Of a stretch of DNA of 64,000 bases, positions 1-10,222 are shown piece after piece. The notes under the pieces are model-generated. The model saw only the letters and a list, made by a program, of their open reading frames with translations, ran no database searches and was not told the origin of the DNA. Source of the DNA: Argentina anserina (Eukaryota; Streptophyta; Magnoliopsida; Rosales; Rosaceae); the NCBI RefSeq assembly GCF_933775445.1, contig NC_065874.1, positions 17,751,001 through 17,815,000 of the forward strand, written 5' to 3'. Positions within the stretch are counted from its first letter, which is position 1, and every line of letters begins with the position of its first letter. Both the position numbers and the translations under genes were made by a program.

Positions 1-1490
1 TCCTCCTCGACGCCTACCAACACGACCTTATCAACCACTCCCCATCTCCCACATTGCTCTCCGCATCCTCCATTCCCTCCAAAACCCCAATCTCCTCCCT
101 TTCAACGCTGCCATCAGACTCTCCGCCGAACACGCCCTCCTACAACCCCACCCCCCCCCCCCCCCCCCCCCCCGCCCAATGGCTTCACCTTCTCTTTCCT
201 CCTCAATATATCTCATTTCATGAAACACCCTCCGTGCAGACCCCAAATCCCTCACTCCCTTCCCATACACAGAAACCAAAACCAAACCACTACAAACAAA
301 AGGATCACGAAGAAACCCCGTCTTGACAACAATGGTGTGGCTTTGCCTGAGAAGAATGTGGTGTGCTGCTGGACGTCTTTGATCGATGGATATGCAAAGG
401 CGGGCAAGGCCAATGAGGCTTTGAGGGTCTTTGTGAGGATGGTGGAGGGGAATTTGCAGCCAGAAGATGGTACATTGGTCGGTGTGTTGTCGGCTTGTTC
501 GAGTCTTGACATGGCAAAGATTGAAAAATGGGTTTCGGTTTTGGCGCGAGTGTGTGACAATGTTGTTGGGTTGGACTCTGTTAAGACTGTGCTGGTGTAT
601 TTGTATGGGAAATGGGGGAAGATTGAGGAGAGTAGGGAGATGTTTGATGGGGTTTCGGAGAGTGGGAAGCAAAGTGTGCTACCGTGAAATGTTGTTGTCG
701 GCGCGTGTGTTCAGAATGGTTGTCCTCTGGAGTGTTTGGGTGTTTTCTGATTGATGGTGGGAGATCCCAGTTGTAAGCCTAACCATGTTATTATGGTGAG
801 TGTGCTTTCGGCTTGTGCTCAAGTTGGCGATTTAGAGCTTGGTAGGTGGGTTCATGAGCACTTGAAAAAGTAAAGGAAACAGAGGTGTAATTGGATCAAA
901 TAAGATTCTGGCCACTGCATTGATTGACATGTATTCCAAATGTGGGAGTTTGGAGAAGGCAAAAGAGGTTCTTGATCAGATGGTGTCGAAATACATTGTT
1001 TCTTTCAATGCTATGATCATGGGTCTTGCAGTTAACGGTGAAGGACATGAGGCCCTCAGACTGTTCACGAAAATCCAAGATTTCGATTTACAACCCAATG
1101 CTGGTACCTTCCTTGGTGCTTTATGTGCATGCAACCACTCAGGTTTATCAGAGAAAGGGTGTCAAATATTTAATGATATGACCTCCAGCTTTTCCATTTT
1201 ACCTAATATAGAACATTATGCTTGCTATATTGATCTCCTTGCTCGAGTAGGCTTACTTGAAGAAGCTCTCGAGGTTGTGACTTCCATGCCTTTTGAGCCT
1301 AATAGTATAGTGTGGCGTGCTTTGCTTGGTGGTTGTCTGTTCCACTCTAGACTGGACTATGCTGAATGTGTTTCTGGTAAACTTGTCCTACCCCAACAAT
1401 ACTGGTGGTTATGTCATGCTGGCTAACGTGTTTGCATCTGACCATCGATGGGGTGATGTCTCTTCTCTGAGGCTGTTTATGAGGGAAAAG

Positions 1491-1981
1491 TGTTGTGTAG
1501 ACTCCCATGGATCTTTTACTAGGTACTTTACGATATAAGTAAAGCTAACAGATGAACTTGAAAACAGATGCATAGCACACACAACAATTTATAGAGGTTC
1601 GGCAATGCCTACGTCCTCTGTGTGATCTCTCGGGAGAATCACTAGCACTATGGAGAATAACAACTTGATTACAAGTACTTATTGGAATCCCTATGCTACT
1701 CCCAACCCCTTGCTAGATTTTTCTATCACCCTTAGCTCCCGGTTTTCTGTGCTCCTTAGAAAACCTCTTGGAGCTCCTATTTATATCAATAGGGGTTGCT
1801 GATACAACATGGTTTTGGACTCCTAAACCTAATAGACCAAGCCTATTATACAAATCCTAAAAGATCAACTTTCCTAGAGCTTATAGAAAAGTTGCAGTGT
1901 TGTCCTCTTTCTATTCTAAACTCATATTTGCTTAATGAATCCTACAGTTTCAAATTGTATCAATGAGCTAAAAACACAACA
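1491..1981 (-). repeat. 3' LTR of the Copia element
   Basis: 491 bp, starts TGTTGTG and ends CACAACA. It is clearly homologous to the 510 bp LTR at 3289-3798, with small indels (for example a missing stretch around 1750-1760 relative to the other copy). Confidence 0.92.
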
Positions 1982-1996
1982 ATCTCCACCTTGGTG
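1982..1996 (-). other. Polypurine tract
   Basis: On the minus strand the sequence CACCAAGGTGGAGAT directly precedes the LTR start TGTTGTG. This is the usual Copia plus-strand primer arrangement. Confidence 0.8.
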
Positions 1997-2289
1997 AATT
2001 GATACCAAATGATCACTGCAACATTCAGGATGTCTTTTATCTCTTGAAGTAACCCTGAACAAACCTCCAAGAGCCTTCACCTTAGCAGTACTCGTTTTGC
2101 CTCATCGCACCTCAAGTGAGGAGGTGCTCCACCTCAATCTCAACATGCTGTAAGATTGAGCAAGTTCAAGCAACACTTGAACTTCTCCATGGCAATAGTC
2201 CTAGTCAAACAATCTGAGACATTCCCCCTTCAATGAACTTCCTCAGTTGTTCCCTCCTCTGAGCCAACCCAACACTTGTTGTAATGACC

Positions 2290-2830
2290 CTAAACATCAA
2301 CACGTTTCATCTCTGCTTGAAACACATGATTCCTTGTCAAATTGATGACACCATCCTTCACCACAACTCCTTGTTGAATCCCAAACTCACTCATTAATCC
2401 ATTAAGCCATAACGCCTCTGCGGAAGCTTCTTTTAGTGTCATGCAATCTTCTTTGAAGGTAGACAATGTTGTAGTTGATTTCAAAGTTGCCCTACAACTC
2501 TTTGCACCTTCACCGCAAGTAAATACATTACTTATTGCAGCTCTACCTTTGTCAAAATCTCCTGCCAAATTTGAACCCTATGACCAGCATCGCATGTTTG
2601 TTCTTGTTGTCTTTCAAACTGAAATACACGCTCATTGGTGTCCCTCAAGTAATACAAAACCTACTCCACTGCTTGCCAGTGTCGCCTACTTGGATTCGCC
2701 ATATACTTTGACACAATGCTCAATACTTGAGCCATACCTGGTCTTGTACAGATTCTAGCACACATCAGATTTCCTACCACTTTTGCATAAGACACATCCA
2801 TCATCTCATCCAACCCTCGTGTAGATGATC
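2290..2830 (-). pseudogene. Copia reverse transcriptase C-terminus / RNase H remnant
   Basis: Minus-strand reading gives degenerate forms of the Copia RT end and RNase H: YAKVVGNLMCARICTRPG near 2740-2790 (normally a 'G-S-L-M-Y-A...TRPDI' block) and KEASAEALWLNGLMSEFG near 2390-2440, followed by a stretch ending KRVDV. Several frame changes and missing residues show it is non-functional. It joins almost directly to gag, so the middle of the polyprotein was deleted. Confidence 0.75.
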
Positions 2831-2939
2831 TTTGCACACACAACTGAAAGTGTGCTACTGCTGGAGCAAACATGGGTTCTGACAACAACCATGTGTTTCG
2901 CACTTTTTTGTCTCTCCTTGTCTTTACTCCTAGGATCCG

Positions 2940-3255
2940 AATACACCTTCTCAAGATAATCCCAAGTTTCTTTAATGCTCATATTCTCACCGCCACTAGC
3001 CAATATATCAAGCAACACATCATCAGCTAGTTGTAGCTCTATAAAGCTCCTTGCCCTCTCGTCCATCTTCTGCCAAACCTTGTCTGCCATATCACTGGCC
3101 TTATTCTCTGACCCGAGAGTAGCCTTGTACAGACCTTGTTGAATTAGGACACGTTTCATCTTCCTCTGCCAAAGTATGAATTCGTCTTTGCCATTGAAGG
3201 GCTCAATTGACGTACTCACATCTTCTGCTTCGACCAAGCCTTTGTTGTTCTCCAT
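2940..3255 (-). pseudogene. Copia gag N-terminal fragment
   Basis: A minus-strand ATG at 3253-3255 opens a reading frame with an acidic start and the motif FNGKDEFILWQRKMKRVLIQ, typical of Copia gag (DUF4219/UBN2-like). It continues with TWDYLEKVYSD and then runs out of recognisable gag near 2940. The position just inside the primer-binding site fits a gag start. Confidence 0.8.
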
Positions 3256-3274
3256 TGCAAAGTTACCTTAAACC

Positions 3275-3286
3275 GCTCTAGTACCA
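3275..3286 (-). other. Primer-binding site (initiator Met tRNA-like)
   Basis: Minus strand TGGTACTAGAGC, two bases inside the 5' LTR. It resembles the TGGTATCAGAGC site complementary to the 3' end of initiator tRNA-Met used by most plant Copia elements. Confidence 0.8.
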
Positions 3287-3288
3287 TG

Positions 3289-3798
3289 TGTTGTGTAGAC
3301 TTCTCTGGATCTTTTACTAGGTACTTTACGATATAAGAAAGCTAACATATGAACTTGAAAACAAAAACACAACACACATCAATTTATAGAGGTTTGGCAA
3401 TGCCTACGTCCTTTGTGTGATCTCTATTGAGAATCACTAGCACTATGGAGAATAACAACTTGATTACAAGCACTTATTGGAATCTCTATGTTACTCTCAG
3501 CCCCTTGCTAGATTTCTCTATCACCCTTAGCTCCCGGTTTTCTGTGCTCTCTGCCTTATCCTTAGAAAACCTCTTGCCACTCCTATTTATATCAATAGGG
3601 GTTGCTGATACAACATGATTTTGGACTCCTAAACCTAATAGACCAAGTCTATTATACAAATCCTAATAGAATCCTAAAAGACCAACTTTCCTAGAGCTTA
3701 TAGAAAAATTGCAGTGTTGTCATTTTTCTATTCTAAACTCAGATTTGCTTAATGAATCCTACAGTTTCAAATTGTATCAATGAGCCAAAAACACAACA
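3289..3798 (-). repeat. 5' LTR of the Copia element
   Basis: 510 bp homologue of 1491-1981. On the minus strand it is the upstream LTR because the primer-binding-like site and gag follow it. Confidence 0.92.
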
Positions 3799-3959
3799 AA
3801 AAGGGAGTGACCAAGAAGCCCGGCTGTAGTTGGATCAGCAATAATGGTGTTGTGCATGAGTTTCTTGTGGGATGCTCATCACATCCTCAAAGTGAAATTA
3901 TATGTAACACGCTAAATGGATTGGTGAAACAAATGAAGATAGCAGTTGACATACTATGA

Positions 3960-5218
3960 GACATCTGTGGTATGTATGTTATTTGTTTTCTTTACTAACC
4001 GATACCAATAATTTTTTTTGGAGGTTTCTTGAACATAGTATGGTTTTTCTTCTTTTGCCACAGTTATACACCAAAGGGAGTGCCATATGCGGGCTTTGCC
4101 TTAGATCACAGTTTTCACATTTGTGAAGGGAAAAAAAGTTGACGCATAAACCTCAAAAACATCTGAAGTTGACCTACAGACGATGTTGCCTAAAAGTGTA
4201 AAAGAAAAGATTAACCCAAAGATGGAGTTGTTACTAAATACCCATTGGAGTTCTGGTGATTCAATGCCTGGGTAAAAGTGCACGGAGGCTCAATATTTTT
4301 CCTATCCTCAGTTATCTTCTCTCAAACAGGTATCCCCTAGCAACTCTGTCATCTTCATCTGTAGGAAAATTGGATTTAATTATATAACTCTATTGAATTT
4401 ATAGTTCATTCAGGTTATCAAAGTCCTGTTTTTTTTTTTCTTTCTGTGAACACTATTCCGCGTTTCCAAATTACTATAATGTTTTTCTTATCCTTTTTTC
4501 TTGATAATAAAAATAAAGATAAAGCTAAGTAATCCCACTTCCAAATGATTAAAAAATTGCATTTAGAGATTTATCTGTTTACAAATTCAAGTGGACGGGT
4601 GAAAAGTTTGTCTGCAAAATAGGGTCTCAAAGCTAATCTGTTTCTTTTTTTTCATCCGATGTTTTGCGATTGCCTCACCTTAATATACACTTCTTTTTTT
4701 CTTAATATAGGACTTGATGTGAATTTTAGTAAGTGATTTCTAAGTGAAGGTGAGAGTCAATTGACCAGAATCGTCCTATTTGGTTGGGAATTTTCTTTCT
4801 CATTGTTCAGACTTTAGAAACTCATTTTCAATGGAAAATAATCTATTGTTATGATTGATCGAACCTTTTTCTATATTTGGATTCCAATTTATTTCGAACA
4901 AAAGGGTTTAAATGATAAAATCTGATGTGGCATGTCCTGCTTGTCAATAGTGGTTCATGCTTTTATGATAAAGTGGTCATGCAGGTGAAGTCTCAGAGGG
5001 GGCTTACTGAGATGCCATGTTTGCCTTGTGATTGATTGGATTCCTGAGTTATGTAGTCACTGTGTTGTCCATATCTTAGATCGGACCATTGCCTTACAAA
5101 TAATGCCCTTCTTCCTATTCTCACAGATTGTCACTTGTGCATTCAACTTGAATGTTCATAATATGTTTTAATAACTGGTTGACTGAAAGCAGTCTATGAG
5201 GATAAATAACCGTCCTTT
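3960..5218. other. Intergenic, no gene recognised
   Basis: AT-rich sequence with stop codons in all frames. The first few hundred bases are presumably the former 3' flank of the PPR gene. I see no repeat with clear ends. Confidence 0.6.
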
Positions 5219-6709
5219 TGTAACAACCCCAAAATTTCGAGCTTAAAAACTCAAAATTTTAAAGTCGTTAAACACCAAATAATCTCAAATAAATCGAAAT
5301 CATTAAAGCGTAACAGCGGATCATCTCTGAGTTCCAAATACAACTCAGTCAAACCGATTATTACAAACCAACTTTATAATTTGACATTACAATATGATGG
5401 AAAATGTAATAATCCTCACAAATCACTCACATATCTCACAAATGAAATTACACAACTTCTCACACACAAACCCACGCTAAAACCTCACCACAAGTAGGAT
5501 AAGAACGACTTCGAGCCTCCGTAGTCGTCACTCAACCCCCACTAATCAGCACCTGCAGAATTATCCCCTACACCATCGAATTGGTGCACCGGGATTGTAA
5601 ACACAAACCCGGTAAGCTTTACAGCTCGTATGAGTAAAATATTAAAATAACTCTCGTCTCATAAAAGACACAACTCCACATCAACACAGGATAATGACAA
5701 TCATGAGCAAACGAGCAACCCATCTGGTTACTCTAATACTTTCACAAAATGGTAACTAATGAGCGCTGGTACACATCTGTTACCCCTCACTTAGTATACC
5801 GCTGATGTTGGGTAACCACCCGCCACCCAACATCCACAACAAGCTGAGTACCCATGAGCAGATAACCACCCGTTACCTTCATGCAGTACTATGGCAGACA
5901 GACTAGAGCTCTAACTGTATCGTAACTTTCGCCCGGCCAAAGGCTAGGTTCCGACTTGCCGAACATGTACAATAATCTCACATCATATTGTACCACACAT
6001 CACGTCCGAAGACAAATCACAATATTTCACATTCTTCATGATAAAATCATGTACAATAATCACACATCATATTGTACGTTTTAAAACTTTCACGATATAT
6101 CCACAATAAAAATCATAACAGTATATTATATAGCAAACTATATATATTCGTATTTATTACCATTTATACAATATATACATAGTCCACTATATCCTATACA
6201 TGTCATATTTCATAAACACCTGAAGAATTACGTACAATATTCTCACATCATATTGTACCATTCAAATCACATACTCATGCACAATTTTCCGTCACCGAAA
6301 TGACTATTGTTAATGAATTAATAACAGTACGTAATTTAATGAACTATATATATATATGTACTTATTACCATTATACTGTATATATGTGGTCCACTAAATT
6401 ATATACATGTTGTAATTCATTTGGTAAACACACTTGCAAAAATGTTGAATCACCACGAGGGTAGATTCGTAATTCAGTGAGATTTTACTCACCTTATCGA
6501 CTCGAGCGTAATTCCACAATTCCTGATGATAATTCCTTTCCTCGATTTAACGATCACCTTGAAAAGATAAGAAAAGAATTTTAGAATCGTTTCGTAAACC
6601 TTTAAATGCCGAAACAGTAATAATCGATTACTGTTCAGCAATTTTTTGGATTTTACGAAGTTACTGTTCACTATTCACTATTCACGGTTACTGTACAATA
6701 CTCAATTAA

Positions 6710-7015
6710 TACGTATTTCTGTACGTATAAGTACTATATACGTATTTCTGTACGTATAAATACTATATACGTATTTCTGTACGTATAAATAATATATACG
6801 TATTTCTGTACGTATAAATAATATATACGTATTTCTGTACGTATAAATAATAATACGTATTTCTGTACGTATAAATATTATTACGTATTTCTGTACGTAT
6901 AAATAATAATACGTATTTCTGTACGTATAAATATTATTACGTATTTCTGTACGTATAAATATTAATACGTATTTCTGTACGTATAAATATTAATACGTAT
7001 TTCTGTACGTATACG
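6710..7015. repeat. Tandem repeat, 11 units of 27-30 bp
   Basis: Unit core TACGTATTTCTGTACGTATA is repeated about eleven times with AT-rich linkers alternating between ATAT and ATTA forms. Each unit has short TACGTA palindromes at both ends, so the array can fold on itself. Confidence 0.92.
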
Positions 7016-7914
7016 TACGATTTAAATGTAAATACAATCTCAGTAAATAAAATTTACTATTTACCTTTTACAAATTACTTTTTACATTTACTGAAAGTAA
7101 TTTATATTTACATTTACCGACACAGTAAATTACCAAAATACCCTTCTGTCAAAAATGTTCCCACCGCCCTACGTGGCGGCGCGTGTGGCACACGCGCCAC
7201 CTCCGGCGGGCCGCGCGTGGGACCCACGCGCCGAGCCCAAAACCGGCGCGTGTGATATCACCACCGCCCCAAAATTCCCTCTTTTCTCCCCCTCTGCCCT
7301 CCCCACGGCCATGACCGCCCCTACACTAACCCACTCTCTCACACGCGCTGCCTAAGGCAGCGGCGCTCAACCCTCACCACCTACACAGCCGATCTCCTCC
7401 ATCATCCTCCACTCGATCAGAAATCTCCCAAATCGATCCCCAAACATCCAACAAACACAACATCAATTCAATTACATCAATATTTACCTAGATTACTCGG
7501 TGGAGCTTCGGTTCGAGGTCGGTGTGAGATGAGTCACCGATCGTGTCGATTTCGACGAGGAGGTGTCGGCGCGTCCCTTCCCTCGAGCGTAGGTGTAGCA
7601 GGATGGAGGTGCACCTGCTCTACACCCTAGCTTCGTCGGAGAGAGGCTTGAACAGTGGCGAGTTGTTGCGGGGGCAGAGGAGTTAGGCGTCGCTCCTCGG
7701 TGACGAGAGGAGTCGAGTCTTGCTCGGAAGGAGAAGGAGTCGAGCTCGTGGGTGCGTGGAGGCCGGCGGTGAGAGACACGGAGGTCGGGGGAGAGAGCGA
7801 TTCAGAAGGGAGAGAGGGAGAGAAGGTCGGGTGGGAGAGAGAGAGAAGAAAGGAGGCGGGGAGAAAGGAGAGAGGGAGGGTTTCTGATTAAGGAAACCCT
7901 AATCCCATAATTAT

Positions 7915-7923
7915 CTATTTATA
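7915..7923 (-). promoter_or_regulatory. TATA box of the solo LTR
   Basis: Minus strand TATAAATAG, followed ~10-20 bases downstream by the purine/pyrimidine leader GGGATTAGGGTTTCC. This is an inference from motif and place only. Confidence 0.5.
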
Positions 7924-8247
7924 CTAGTTTCCAAATCGGAAACTAACTTCCGACGTTAATAACTTTTACGTATGTCGTCCGATTAGAACGCGTCACATAT
8001 CCACGAACTCGTATCGACGAGCTCTACAACTTTCGTGAAGGAAGTTTTCACAACCGAGCAACGGAATAAAAGTCGATAAAATCGTTCGGAAACGTAACGT
8101 TTTTCTTAATAGACGTTCCGAAAACGTTTCCGTTTTTCGTTTCAAAACATCGCAAACAATAAGTTTCATTTTATTTGAAATTCCAAAACTTAATAGAATT
8201 CAAAACAATTCACATATTGTTTTAAAATCTAGGGTTATTACACCTTT

Positions 8248-10222
8248 TGCCCTTTCATTCACATGCAACATGGGTTGTTGTATCTTCCCTTGGATGACTT
8301 TTTCTCCTAAACATCTTCTTTAGCTTTGTCTCCCTATAAATGAGGATTCAGAAAGTTCTCTTTTTTATAGATTCTCTAAATTTTTAACCGTAAAGGTAAC
8401 TTAAAAACACTTATTTTGATGTTTAAATTTACCCTTATTTTGTCACCCTGCAAGGGAGTGGTACAACAGGTGTGTTGGGGAGGATTTTGTACATAATTGG
8501 GTTAAAGGAAGTAGGAAACCAACTGTCTGTAGGGTAACCATTTTGGTTGAGACTCTTGTTGTGTGTCTACTCATGTTGCCAAACATAACCCACCCCACAT
8601 TTTTTTTCAGGACCAAGAAAATGGGATCCAAAGTTGCATGTCTGGAAATGTGAACTGGGAATATCTCCCCCTTATTTGCGTTTTTTACAAGATTATCAAA
8701 AAAATTGGCATAGGATGAGGAGAAGTGGAGGGTAAAAATTATGTGGTGCGAGTGCACTCAATCAAACAAAGGCTGGAGTATTTGCATTGGATCTTACTCA
8801 TATAATTAATGCCTCTACTATTTGAAAGAGGTTTATTTACTATTTAAGTTATTCTATCTGTTTCTCTTGAAGGCCTTATGGAATGATCTTGGAGTCTTGG
8901 TGATTTTTTATTTTGAAGTTCATTTTCAATTGGTATTCATTGAGATTTTCTCCATTTTGTCAACAGCAGATGCTGAAAGGATGTCTACATCCTAGTCTTC
9001 CCTTTCCTGAAGATTTTAGATGATGTCAAAAGGAAAAGTGCTGCTCTTCAAATGCAACGCTTGGAGGAAGGAAAGAATGAGTTGCTGGACCATTTGAGGT
9101 CGATTACTACAAAGATTAAAGGTCAGGTTTTCTGATGAGATCAAAGAAAAGATTTACCAAATATGGAGACGTATGTCTCTCACTGTGATTCACCTTAATA
9201 TTTTGTCCTTGGGGGTTTGGACTTCGTTTCATTTTCCTTTACTTGTTGGCAACTCGGTTGGCTTGGCATCCAAAAACGTGGATTATAGCATGCCTCCAAA
9301 TCTTGATAATCTGTTTGCTTCCTCATCTCTCTCTCTCCCTGCCAAAATTGTCTTTCTCTGTGACTTGTCCCCATTTCAATTTCATTGTTTGTGACTTTGT
9401 GTAACAATGTAATTCACCACATTTGAGCCCCCATTTCATATCTTTTTTACTTCCCCCACATTCTTTAACTCCAGTAGAAATTCAAGCAGGAATTATTTGT
9501 TACTTTTACAACCCATCAGTAAATTCACATTTCAGTCCCTTTATTTTTACAGTTTACAGAAACACCAATTGAAAGTAACACAATTTTTTCTCTATGTGAC
9601 AGTTGACCACTCCGACAGCTAAATTCGTAAATGTATACCTCCGGTGAACCGTGACATGTTGGAGGTCGTGCATAGGAGTTTATATTAATGGCTACCAATA
9701 CCAACGAACAAGCCAGTAGTTGGTTTTCTTATGTGACATGTTGGACTCACTCAAACTAACACCAGACAAAAGAAGAATAAAAAGGTCACAATATTACTGA
9801 ATATGAAAAAAAAGGGGATGAAATGAAAATAGACTAATGATGGGGAATTGATATGGGGAGGGATTGACCAAAAAAAAAGATATGGGGAGGGAGAACATGA
9901 GGCTGGCGATAGTTCCAATATAAGCCAATCATCAGAAGTTCAGACCCAAAGGAATGAATGAGCTGCCTTAATTTGTTGCCTTGTCAAATGGAAGTGAATA
10001 ATATTACCGTCTGTCTTGCAAACAAAACCAAGAACAAGAACCAGCATCAACCCTCCAGCTACTTCTTCCTTAGACAGAACAAGCAGCTAGCCTTTCCTGG
10101 ACGCTTGCACATTTCCAAGTAAACTCCTCTATTTCTTGTTTGTTTCCATGCACATTCAGCTCGAATTTGAGCTAAATGTTTCAGTGGAAGTTAACAGAAT
10201 TGTGTTGAACTTACAGGTTGAG
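8248..10222. other. Intergenic, upstream of the WEB-family gene
   Basis: No complete gene. A short gene-like fragment lies at 9007-9135. From ~10020 the sequence probably becomes the 5' leader of the next gene, possibly with a leader intron (AAG|GTAAAC-like donor near 10118, TTACAG acceptor at ~10216). Confidence 0.5.
9007..9135 (+). pseudogene. Short coding-like fragment, unidentified
   Basis: A 42-codon open stretch reads like part of a charged helical protein (DDVKRKSAALQMQRLEEGKN, then LLDHLRSITTKIK) and then hits TGA. No start, splice sites or neighbouring exons could be assigned. I do not recognise the parent gene. Confidence 0.3.

Larger units (their letters stand above)
1491..3798 (-). 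mobile_element. Deleted Ty1/copia LTR retrotransposon
   Basis: Two direct repeats bound the element and both begin TGTTGTGTAGAC and end ACACAACA. The flanking 5 bp are identical (AAAAG at 1486-1490 and at 3799-3803). A primer-binding-like site and a purine tract place the element on the minus strand. The inside is only ~1.3 kb and contains a gag start and a fragment of reverse transcriptase/RNase H; protease, integrase and most of the reverse transcriptase are missing. It is therefore non-autonomous. It sits inside the coding region of a PPR gene. Confidence 0.93.
1..3959 (+). pseudogene. PPR protein pseudogene (PLS/E class), split by a Copia element
   Basis: Family role: PPR proteins bind organellar RNA, and E-class members usually help C-to-U editing. 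PPR motifs can be read in pieces: WTSLIDGYAKAGKANEAL near 370-425, MIDMYSKCGSLEKAKEV from 920, an FNAMIMGLAVNGEGHEAL block near 1005-1060, and PNIEHYACYIDLLARVGLLEEAL near 1203-1270. An E-type tail (KPGCSWI, HPQSEI) lies after the inserted element, ending at the stop at 3957-3959. The reading frame is broken several times: stops near 685 and 750, a stop near 870, and a frame change near 1380. The first 300 bases are also out of frame and contain a C run at 149-173. The 5' end may continue before the window. Its coding parts on either side of the insertion rejoin exactly when one AAAAG copy is removed. The gene appears to have been decaying; whether decay came before or after the insertion is not shown. 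Confidence 0.85.
5219..8242 (-). mobile_element. Solo LTR of a Ty3/gypsy-like retrotransposon (~3.0 kb)
   Basis: The unit starts TGTAACAACCCC, ends GGGTTATTACA and is flanked by CCTTT on both sides (5214-5218 and 8243-8247). No internal LTR copy, primer site or polyprotein is visible, so a solo LTR left by recombination is the simplest reading. A TATAAATAG box on the minus strand followed by GGGATTAGGGTTT suggests the promoter points toward lower coordinates. The length and terminal sequence recall the long LTRs of Del/Tekay chromoviruses; this family assignment is inference. It contains a GC-rich part (7150-7260, with a GGCGCGTGT/ACACGCGCC hairpin) and a tandem repeat. Open frames at 7155-7355 and 7655-7891 fall inside the LTR and are not genes. 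Confidence 0.82.

Noticed and set aside
31..672. 213-aa minus-strand open frame
   Set aside because: It is antisense to the PPR remnant; its Gly run mirrors the C run and there is no domain.
7155..7891. Open frames in the GC-rich part of the solo LTR
   Set aside because: They lie within a TG..CA unit with target duplications, and their composition (Pro/Ala, Glu/Arg/Gly) follows the repeat sequence.
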